A DNA stretch of 64,000 bases. Source: Nothopassalora personata (lineage: Eukaryota > Ascomycota > Dothideomycetes > Mycosphaerellales > Mycosphaerellaceae). The notes under the pieces are model-generated. The model was not told the origin of the DNA. It made no database searches and was given only the letters and a program-made list of their open reading frames with translations. The position numbers and the translations under genes are program-made. This document shows, piece by piece, positions 34,123-42,610 of this stretch; within the stretch, counting starts at the first letter, position 1; each line of letters starts with the position of its first letter. The DNA lies in assembly GCA_033816765.1 (NCBI GenBank), contig CM066292.1, positions 4,588,001 to 4,652,000 on the forward strand, given 5' to 3'.

Positions 34123-34718
34123 TGTGTTTCGGTGAGGTGGTTACGTAGCGACAGGTGTGGTGAGAGGTGATGCGACTGAGTAGCTGGTCGGTTTAAGGCA
34201 GCCCGTTATGGCGGGACTGGAGGCCGTGTCGAGACTTAAACATTGAATACTTCGCGACTGCTGCGATGACCGGGCAGTCACATTGGAGCCGCATGTGTGT
34301 ATGCAGGAGGGGAAATCGGGAACAGGATGTAGCAATTGAGGTGGTGTGATGAGTGAAGAGCAATGCCCAAAATGGGAGCTCGAGAAAGCTCGGACGCGTA
34401 ACTATTTTGAGACACGTGTAGCTAGATAGCTGTGTTAGAGTATTGTCCTTGAGGAACAATAAAGCATCGTCATGGAAGGCTTTCCCATTCCATGAGAAAG
34501 CTGATGCTCTATATACCCGCGCTCGTTCTCGCCGTCTATCCACGCGCCCTGGTTCATGGCCTGCAGGAGGAGGCTTGATTTCTTCCCGCGTCTCCTGCAC
34601 ATCATCGTGTAGATCATTTCTGTCTGCTGTTTCGAAGTTGTAGTCCTCCCATTAACAGTAGCTGCAAATTCACCGAAGAGCTTCCATAAAGCAGCGAAAC
34701 CCCAGCCAACTCTTAGAT
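34123..34718. other. Intergenic, no gene seen
   Basis: Lies between the symporter start and the 3' end of the G6PD gene. Short overlapping frames only, none with a motif. Confidence 0.5.
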
Positions 34719-36498
34719 CTACAACTTGTTTGGCTCGATCTGATGTTGTGGCCACTGGTAGCCTGCGGCGTCGGCGAACTTGTAGCCGTACGAAGATGTG
34801 AAGTCGTCAAGGACTGCTGGACCACGGGAACCTGCATATTTGTCAGTGCGGGAACGTGCATGTATCCTTGACTTTACTAACCGTATGGGTAACCCATTGG
34901 AATGATCTCCTTGTTGTTGTCCAGGTAGTGCAGGAGTGGTGTGAAGATTCTCCATGAAGCATCGAGCTCGTCGTCACGCACAAAGTTGGAGTGGTCGCCC
35001 TTGAGCGAATCGAGGATCAAGCTCTCGTATGCCTCTGGAATCTTCAGGTCCGAGAATCGCCTCCGGTAGGTAAGGTCGAGCTCTGTGACCACTGTCTGCA
35101 TGCTCAGACCTGGAAGCTTGGAGTTCATCTTGATGTAGATGCTCTCGTTTGGTTGGACTCGGATCACCAGCTCGTTACGCGGAATGTCCTTGAAGATACC
35201 GGACGTGACATCCTTAAACTGAATGCGGACCTCTGTCTTCTGCTCATTAAGCGCCTTGCCTGCCTTGAGAATGAAAGGTACGCCGTCCCATCGCTCGTTC
35301 TTGATGTAGGCAACCATGGAGGCAAAAGTTGGGCAGCGCGACTCCTTGGGTACTGTGTCGTCCTCCTTGTAACCTGGCTTCGAGCCGTCGAGCGACTTCT
35401 CATATTGGCCAATGATGACGTTCTTTGGCTCGATTGCTGGCATACCTCGCAACACGCGTACCTTCTCGTTGCGGATGTCCTCGGCGCTGAATGAGATTGG
35501 GCGCTCCATGGCGAGGAGAGTAAGGATCTGGAGAAGATGGTTCTGCATAACGTCGCGAATGATGCCGAACTCATCGAAGTAGCCGCCACGACCCTCGGTA
35601 CCGAATGGCTCCTTGAAGGTGATCTGGACGTTGTCGATGTGGTTGCGGTTCCAGGTTGCGCCGAAGAACTCGTTACCGAACCGGAGGATGAGAATGTTCT
35701 TGACCATCTCCTTGCCCAGGTAATGGTCAATACGGAAGATCTCCTCTTCCTTCCAGTTTGGTCGCAGTGCCTGATCCAGCTCTCGGCTGCTACCAAGGTC
35801 CTTGCCGAATGGCTTCTCGATAATGATACGAGAGATGCCGTTCTTGGGGTAGTTGTTCTTCTTCAAGTGCTGGGACACAGGAATGAAGACCGATGGCGGT
35901 AGTGCCATGTAGAAGATGCGGTTGTTCTCCTTCTGTCCCTTCTCGAGCTCCTGGAGGTGCTTTTCCAGCTCTTGAAAGCTCTCGTCCTTGTCGTACTGTC
36001 CGCTGATGTATGATGTGGATTTGGCGAAGTCGTCGAGCTGCTGCTCCATCTCCTTTGTGGGAGTCTTGATGTGCGACTTGACTCTCTTGAGGTACTCTTG
36101 GTGGTCCATCTTCGTTCGGGCATACCCAACGATCTTGACATCCTTGGGCAGGAAGCCATTTCTGAACAAGCCGAAGAGCGCTGGGAAGGTCTTCTTCTTC
36201 GCGAGATCGCCAGACGCACCGAGGACCACAATGACCGTGTTCTCCTTCAGCTCCTTGGTGCTGCACACAGAGCCCTGTCAGCGCCCGCTCTCGAGTATGA
36301 TGCTTGTGCGACGAAACATCAACGTGGAAACACACGATCGAATCGAGGCGGCTGTCGCGTGGGACAATCTCATGGTAAGTGAGGAGACCAGATTCGTCGT
36401 CATGTTCGTCACACAGGGACATCAGCAAAAAGTTTTGCCGCAGCTCAAACTTACCCGGCACTCTGCTCAACGTCCGGATGGATGACTGTATTAGCCAT
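34719..36498 (-). CDS. ZWF1: Glucose-6-phosphate 1-dehydrogenase
   Basis: Cytosolic entry enzyme of the oxidative pentose phosphate pathway: glucose-6-phosphate plus NADP+ to 6-phosphogluconolactone plus NADPH. Three exons fit: 36455-36498 (MANTVIHPDVEQSAG), 34882-36260 and 34719-34831 (1,536 bp, 511 residues), with introns of 194 and 50 bp. The NADP-binding loop reads VVLGASGDLAKKKTFPALF. The active-site signature is FRIDHYLGKEMV, after RIIIEKPFGKDL. Further conserved blocks are GRGGYFDEFGIIRDVMQNHLL and VPFILKAGKAL. The end GPAVLDDFTSSYGYKFADAA...W is typical. Length matches fungal orthologues. The short first exon with a longer intron 1 is a common arrangement for this gene in ascomycetes. 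Confidence 0.97.
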
Positions 36499-37942
36499 GA
36501 TGCTCGAGGTGGTGTGTGATGAAGATGATGGTGGTATGCGTGGTCGCTCGGAGGTGCTGGAGTAGAGGTAAAGACTTGAGAGGATGACGAGCAGTCCGAG
36601 AAAGCAGCGCCGCCAGAAATGCTTCCGTTGAGCAATGGCTAGGTAGGTGTTCGGTGTTTAACCCTGCGCGGAACTCGAGCTCGTGCTCGCGGTCAACAAG
36701 TGGGGGACCCAGAATCATACGTCACCAAGACGACAATAATGGACCACTTCACTCTTGTGATGTGCAAGGCATGAGCTTGGGTGACAAGTGATGGAAGGAT
36801 GGAGCGCATTCACTTGTGCTCTTCTACTCGACTTTGTTTCTTTCGCCATATCCGCATGTGTAAGCACTTGGTAAGGTTTTGAGCAAGCCCGATGCGGCCG
36901 TGGTGACTGGGCGTAGAAGTGCGATGTGGAGCATGCACAGTCGCATGCCGTGCGGTCTCCACTAAACATATATGGCTCTCCGATCAAATATTCATTGGTG
37001 TCGTCCGGACAACAGTTGACTTTCATGAAGTTGTGCACGGCATGCGACTGTGCAAGAGCCGCACACCTCCGCGACGTATGAACGCACCGCCACGTGGCGA
37101 AGCCGCCCAATGCCACGTTCTATTGGAATTGTTCTGTGTCCTCGCGTTTGAATCACCAGCCGAAGACCGGAGTATATGTAGATGCCACCCCTATCTCGAG
37201 CATGGTTGCCGATCCAACGGGAAAGGTAACTGCGTGGGGCGGTGGGCTTCCGGATGGAATTATTCCATGTCGAACATCCCTCTACTGTACGTACAGCTTG
37301 TACCTTCCCATTGAACATCTATCGCAACGTTCAGTCCGACGATCAATAGTCACTTTCTTCGGCTGTGCTGCCTCTGGATTACAGTACAGCATGACTTGGC
37401 CGAGCACATGCCGAACAATACTGATGCATGGACGCTGGCGTCATGAGCTGGTATCAACAGCAGAGACTTTGATGTCGAGCTCTTCTTTCCAGCCGCAGAA
37501 GGAAACATCTGGATGATGTTGATGTGTCGGTCATGCGTCCGTGGAAGTACTGAGCATTTGCAAAGACTGTATTGTCTAGTATGGGGGGAGCTGCGTTTGA
37601 TTCGCCTAGCCGTCTGTGGCATTGATGAGAGTCTCGCAAGACAGCTTCGCGTACAGCGCCCGTAACCATTGTGGGGCTTGTTCGTAGACGTGTATTCGAA
37701 ATGCTGACTGGAAGATGATGTGACCTCCGAGGAAGAAGGTCAAACGAAACGTTCTCCGTAAGGCATCAGAACTTGGTGCCTTCGGCATGATCCGACCCTC
37801 TAGCGCACACAATCTTGGCTCTTGGCATCTCGCGAGATTTGGCAGTCACGATGCTTCAGCGTTTGGAGAAAGCCAGTGACGGACGACATCACCCAACGAC
37901 AATTATCCGGACTGACGACGATCGCCAGACAATACCGCCGCC
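36499..37942. other. Intergenic region, no gene recognised; contains an inverted repeat
   Basis: Lies between the divergent G6PD and eL33 genes, so it holds both promoters. Short frames only. A 20-bp perfect inverted repeat lies at 36934-36953 and 37035-37054. Confidence 0.5.
36934..37054. repeat. 20-bp perfect inverted repeat, 81-bp spacer
   Basis: TGCACAGTCGCATGCCGTGC at 36934-36953 is exactly reverse-complemented at 37035-37054. Whole unit 121 bp. It could be a hairpin or a remnant of a small terminal-inverted-repeat element. No clear target duplication was noted. Confidence 0.8.
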
Positions 37943-38460
37943 ATGTCTTCCGCCGACGCAAAGGGACACAGATTATACGTCAAGTATGTTGCCCATCACC
38001 GGGCCCGCAATCCAAAACATCGAACATCAAGAGGCGCTGCTTGGGGATGATAGAGTGGGACGGGCAACGAGACACCGCACAGAATACTAATGCTATCTGC
38101 ACAGGGGCAAGCACCTTTCGTACCAGCGTGGCAAGCGCAACACCAACCCCAACACATCGCTCATCAAGATCGAGGGTGTCGACGACCCTAAGGGCGCATC
38201 TTTCTACCTGGGCAAGCGCATCGCATACGTCTACCGCGGCAAGAAGGAGATCAGAGGCACTAAGATCCGCGTGATCTGGGGCAAGGTGACCCGAACACAC
38301 GGTATGATGGATATACCATGAACATTAGCCGGAGTGGAGAAAGGGCTGACAGGATATGACAGGCAACTCCGGCCTCGTGAGAGCACAGTTCCGCAACAAC
38401 CTTCCAGCCAAGTCCTTCGGCGCCATGGTGCGCATCATGCTCTATCCAAGCGCGATATAA
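37943..38460 (+). CDS. RPL33: 60S ribosomal protein eL33 (RPL33/L35Ae)
   Basis: Large-subunit cytosolic ribosomal protein. Exons 37943-37983, 38105-38301 and 38363-38460 give 336 bp (111 residues), interrupted by introns of 121 bp and 61 bp. The product reads [20 protein letters not shown], then [48 protein letters not shown] and [25 protein letters not shown], the invariant pattern of eL33. Multiple introns early in the gene are usual for fungal ribosomal protein genes. Expected strong, growth-regulated expression. Confidence 0.97.
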
Positions 38461-39345
38461 CGAATTCGACGTACTTTAGCGATGGGCGGGGAACGGAGCG
38501 AGAACTTTGGTTGCAGCATGGGCGTGGGTCAATGAACAGTAGTAGCAGGATTGAGACCAGCTCTGCACTCAGGCATTGCTCATTGGGCGACGGCGTCTTA
38601 CCTGGGAAACATGGCCGGAGAATGGCCACTTTCACAACGAACGGAATGCATTCAATACGAAAGAGCTGTATATGCTGCCCAAACTCCTCGAAACCTCACT
38701 CCGATGTCATGTGTCAGTACTTGCAAAGGCCGTGAGATTGAGAGATTGTGTGATACTTGTTCTGATCCATTTAAGGAGGGAGCTACTGACATTATAGGAT
38801 ACCACAATACGATGCGATGCCAGATCCGAGGTCGCTTCACAGGAACACCAGTCATGGTACTGGGAAGCATCTACGGTCGGTCAAAGAGTGGGGCAGATCG
38901 CAAGTACAATGACGGCGACGCACTCAATCAGCTCCAGTCCGAAGTCATCTCCAAATGCGGTCCCCATCGAGTGCTACATTATCACCTCGCAAGTTCGCGG
39001 TTAAACAACATCAAGGATTCACAAGACGTCTGGCATCTGGTTTCCGACTTACACTATTCGACACCACAGACGACACCACAGACGAAACCACAGAAGACAC
39101 CAATCGCTAAGCTATGATCATTCCTGCCATATCTGACAACAACATACTTGGATACATCACTAAATGGACGCTACATTACTCACGTCCAACCAAGCCCTGA
39201 AACTCCAAGCCGCATCATTGCACCTTCACACCCACGTAGTTGCAACTCCTTCAACTCACCACCGAACACGTCTCATCCGCCTCAACATCCTTTCATCCAA
39301 CACATCATCATCCTCCGACTTCTCCGCCACCTCCCTTCCCTCTTC
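38461..39345. other. Intergenic, no gene recognised
   Basis: An open frame of 188 codons at 38551-39117 has no recognisable motif and ends in a low-complexity repeat (TTPQTKPQK; DNA CACCACAGACGA-like units near 39061-39100). I treat it as chance. Confidence 0.4.
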
Positions 39346-39785
39346 CTACTCCCAACTTACCTTCCCCAAGACCAAATGAAGCGGACTGCTCTGATCATGC
39401 TCAATCAGGTCCAGCGCAGACTCGACGCCTTCGGTGCGAGCGATGTGGCGCACGTGACGCACGGCACGAGGGATGATGAGTTTGAGGTATTCCTAAGAGG
39501 GCCACAACGTCAGTTCATGTGGAGCTTGTGATGCAATAGGGGGCATACCTCTGGAGATGGTTCATCGCCTAGATTGATAGCTGCGTAGCGCATCATTGTT
39601 CGACATGCTTGGATGTATCCGGGGAGGAGGACTTCGACGTCTGGGTCGACTTTGCGGGAGGTATCGAGCCAGGCGGCGTCGTTGTCGGCTGGTGCTGCTG
39701 GCGGATTTTGTGTTGCGGCTGCTGGTGCGTCGCCGCCGGCGGCGTTGGCGTCGGGACTCACGTTTGGTCCTCCGTCGTTGGGCAT
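39346..39785 (-). CDS. Uncharacterised paralogue family, member A
   Basis: Two exons, 39549-39785 and 39346-39492, joined over a 56-bp intron (GTATGC..CTTAG), give 384 bp (127 residues). The N-terminal half is Ala/Pro/Asn/Asp-rich and disordered. The conserved part reads VDPDVEVLLPGYIQACRTMM, then SPE-EYLKLIIPRAVRHVRHI and ARTEGVESALDLIEHD. The same pattern (acidic-x2-LP-x-Y-x3-C, a charged helix, R-x2-R-x2-AR-x2-G-x3-A-x2-hydrophobic) occurs in the genes at 40206 and 41873 and in the remnant at 41041. The intron is supported because splicing restores this shared helix. A GTAAGT at 39355-39360 could be a second donor, giving another C-terminus. Not recognised; no signal peptide or membrane segment. 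Divergent from member B. Confidence 0.65.
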
Positions 39786-40205
39786 GTCGAAATTGGTGAT
39801 CGTGATGAGTTGGTGCTGTGAGGTCTCGGCTTTGAGGTGAGTATCGTTGCTCAAATCACAGTGTCTGCTTATCATGAACAAGTCGCCCTTGATAACGTTT
39901 GTGACCATTGTAGTGGCGAAGTAAGCCGTCAGTCACCACCGTGGTCTGAGCTGGATGATAACTCACAGTGATGTACGAAATCAGCGAGGACGTTGTCAAG
40001 GCCCATGGTTCTCATCAGGGAGCAAAGGTGAAGAAGGTGTTCTTCAGCGGGCCACGATTCAACACGATCCAAGAAGGGAGGTGGCACTGTCGAAAGCAAC
40101 AGCATTCGAGTGACAAGACAAACAGCTTCTCATTCACCCTCTTCTGATCTACCGGGCATCGAAATAACAGTCACAGGGTTCCTCCTCGGAGCAGCGACCT
40201 TCGAG

Positions 40206-40694
40206 ATGGCAGAAGAACAAGCACCAAACACAAACGCTCCGGAAGCTCCTGCGGCTCCTGCAACGACCACGAATCATGTCGCCATCCCTGTCCCAAACGA
40301 GGCAATCATCGCCTGCTGCCTCGAGACCAAGCGCCCCGTCTACCGCCAAATCGAAAATATCCTGCCCAACTACCTCCGCTGGTGCAGCGACGCCTTCCAT
40401 CAAACGCTGCTCCAGAGTCATGGTGAGCCGTACTACGAGGAAATCATCGAAGAACTTCTCACGCGAATCACTCGACTTATTCGACGTATCGGAAGGATGA
40501 GAGGACCTGAGGCTGCGGTTGATGAGATGCTTAATCGTCCGTACGCAGGCGTCAATTTTGCGTTTGAGTGTACGGCAAGGGATGAGGAAGCACAGTTGGG
40601 GATTTTTTTTGATGATTCGGAGGACGAGGATGCATTTGAGGTGGCGTATATGCAGTGGAAGAAGAGTGGGAATGTGGGTGGTGGTGCCGTGTGA
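40206..40694 (+). CDS. Uncharacterised paralogue family, member B
   Basis: A single-exon frame of 162 residues from the ATG at 40206; an in-frame ATG-like extension to 40110 is less likely. The N-terminal 35 residues are Ala/Pro/Thr-rich. The conserved core reads VYRQIENILPNYLRWCSDAF, YYEEIIEELLTRITRLIRRIGR and GPEAAVDEMLNRPYAGVNF. An acidic tail follows (FFDDSEDEDAFEV). It aligns by eye with member A (DVEVLLPGYIQAC) and member C (SIEAHLPEYAVFC). The predicted core is helical and basic, the tail acidic. No signal peptide, transmembrane segment or catalytic motif is visible. Function unknown. Confidence 0.7.
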   Translation: MAEEQAPNTNAPEAPAAPATTTNHVAIPVPNEAIIACCLETKRPVYRQIENILPNYLRWCSDAFHQTLLQSHGEPYYEEIIEELLTRITRLIRRIGRMRGPEAAVDEMLNRPYAGVNFAFECTARDEEAQLGIFFDDSEDEDAFEVAYMQWKKSGNVGGGAV

Positions 40695-41040
40695 AGTGTT
40701 AGGGAGTAGGCAATGAGCGTGCGATCTGAGATAAGTTTTCTTCAGCTGAAACTGTGTTCAATGGTTTCTACTTGGAGGTAAGGACTCTTGCTCCGTTCGC
40801 AGTGTTTACCTTTCCGTTACGGGGACCTGCGAGTAGACAATCGTGAGCATCGTGCTTATAGACGTGCAGCCCTTCATGATCGCAACCTGGCGGCATGGGG
40901 TGCTAATGTATGACCTGCAAGCGCGGCGAACACATCGCCACATTGCTTGAAGCAAACGTGAAGGATCGACCTTTAGTGGTGTATGACTCAAAAGAGCCTT
41001 CGACTTTCTAGAGCAAGACCATCTGTGAGACAACCCAACA

Positions 41041-41442
41041 ATGCGCATTCATACTCTCTATGAGCAACACAACGAACAACAAATCCAACGAACAACTTCC
41101 AAGATGCCCGTGAACCCAGTGCCACGCTGGGGCCACGACGAGTACCATCACGTGCACCGACAACAGTACCAGATGGACTCAGCACGCTCCTTCACTGAAC
41201 TCAGCCTTCGAAGAACAGTGCGATTCATCAGGTGAATGGCGAGAACTTACGGCCCCAAGGTGGCAGTCCCGATGATGCAGACTCGCTCTTTCGTCCCTTT
41301 TAGGATCGCGGTCAACATGGTGATCTACGATGAGGAGGCGCGAGATGATGAGCTGAGTGCGTGGGCGGGGACTTCGTTTGATGGTAGTATGAAATTGATC
41401 ATGGGTATGGGTGGACCTGGCTCGGGCAGTGTGGCGGTGTGA
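41041..41442 (+). pseudogene. Uncharacterised paralogue family, member D (in-frame stop, decayed N-part)
   Basis: One frame runs from 41041 to 41442 with a single TGA at 41233-41235. Before the stop it reads FTELSLRRTVRFIR; after it MARTYGPKVAVPMM and then AVNMVIYDEEARDDELSAW. These line up with member B (LTRITRLIRRIGRMRGPEAAVDEM and VNFAFECTARDEEAQ) and with the ARTEG of member A. The stop falls where B has arginine, so a CGA-to-TGA change would explain it. The LP-x-Y-x3-C block is not visible upstream. A 48-bp intron removing the stop (GTGAAT..GCAG) was considered but would shift the frame and lose the match. Confidence 0.5.
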
Positions 41443-41669
41443 AAGGCCTTTGGTAGTCCATGTGCGCGCGATTTCTGTAAGTCCTTCTATAGCTGCTGAC
41501 CGTGGCGTCGTAACTCGGTATTTCATAGTGTGTAGCGGACCTAATGGGCGTTCTGGCTTTCACTGTCTGGTCGTACTCGTGTGATATTCGCCACTGCCTT
41601 TTCTGAAGGTCGAGTAGAGCTGAAGACCTTCGAGAATGCTGATTCCTCGGTCAAAATTTCAGCCCATCA

Positions 41670-41720
41670 CTCTATCTCACACTCTCTCACACACACACTC
41701 TCTCCCCCTCTCTCTCTGTT
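41670..41720. repeat. CT/CA microsatellite
   Basis: A pyrimidine-rich CTCTCACACACACTCTCTCC-type tract about 150 bp upstream of member C. Confidence 0.8.
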
Positions 41721-41872
41721 CACCGTCAACTTTGCTGTGAACATGCCATGAAGGATACAAGCTAAACATTTCGAAAGCAGTCGTGAATCGCATCCTGCGC
41801 TCCCTTACAGAGATAACCATGTTCTTTCCCTGAGATCCGAGCTCATGAGGCTCTCGTGTCCCAGTACTTACG

Positions 41873-42484
41873 ATGTCCATGAGCTATAACGACGACTCAG
41901 CTGACGACTCACCGCATGGCTCACACACGCCATATGTTTCCATCCCAAGGCCCTCGTCCACAAATTCAGCATTTACCTCCGCCACGCAGGCCTATCTCCA
42001 CACCACTAAGCCCGTCGACGCGTCAATCGAAGCCCACCTTCCTGAATACGCCGTCTTCTGCTGCCAAGCCTTAACACAAACCCGCGGCACCTTAGTCCGC
42101 ATATCACACGATTACAGGCACGAGTTCCTGCGTCGCTGCTGCCACTACGTGCGCCGCACAGCTCGGCGTCAAGGGACATACGGCGCCATCCGTTTGATGA
42201 AGCACCCGCCTTACAGTGCACCTTGGTGGGTCGACCAGAAAATGGCTTTCGAGGCAAGAAAGGGATTGGCTGGTCCAGCGGACCCCGACGAGGAGAACGC
42301 GGTTCAGGGAAGCGCTGAGAGTGTGGATCGTGAGATTCTGAAGATTGTACTGGACGGGAGTCGAGGGCCTGTGAGGCTGAGGGCTCCTCTTCGAGGGATG
42401 CTGGGCGAAGCGAACATCGTGCAGACGTGGAGTACCATCATTGTTGGCACTCTTGGTTGCGATTCAGCTTGTCAATTGGAGTAG
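41873..42484 (+). CDS. Uncharacterised paralogue family, member C
   Basis: A 203-residue single-exon frame. A Ser/Asp/Pro-rich N-terminus of about 45 residues is followed by the family core: ASIEAHLPEYAVFCCQAL, YRHEFLRRCCHYVRRTARR, and GTYGAIRLMKHPPYSAPWW. The remaining third is specific to this copy (DREILKIVLDGSRGP). It has five cysteines near the core but no signal peptide, so it is not an obvious secreted effector. It lies about 130 bp from the 3' end of SLP1, converging with it. Identity with A and B is low but the order of conserved residues agrees. Confidence 0.65.
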   Translation: MSMSYNDDSADDSPHGSHTPYVSIPRPSSTNSAFTSATQAYLHTTKPVDASIEAHLPEYAVFCCQALTQTRGTLVRISHDYRHEFLRRCCHYVRRTARRQGTYGAIRLMKHPPYSAPWWVDQKMAFEARKGLAGPADPDEENAVQGSAESVDREILKIVLDGSRGPVRLRAPLRGMLGEANIVQTWSTIIVGTLGCDSACQLE

Positions 42485-42610
42485 ATTCTGAAATTTGAAA
42501 TGGTATCTGGGTTTGTGTTAGCACTGTCGTCAAGCATAAGCATCAGCAAAGTGTCGGAAGGCAGATAGTAAGAGTTTTGAAACATTCACAAAGGGTATCA
42601 TAACAATCAT

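Noticed and set aside
38551..39117. 188-codon plus-strand frame downstream of RPL33
   Set aside because: No motif, ends in a short DNA repeat, and starts soon after the ribosomal gene's stop, so it is probably 3' untranslated and intergenic DNA.
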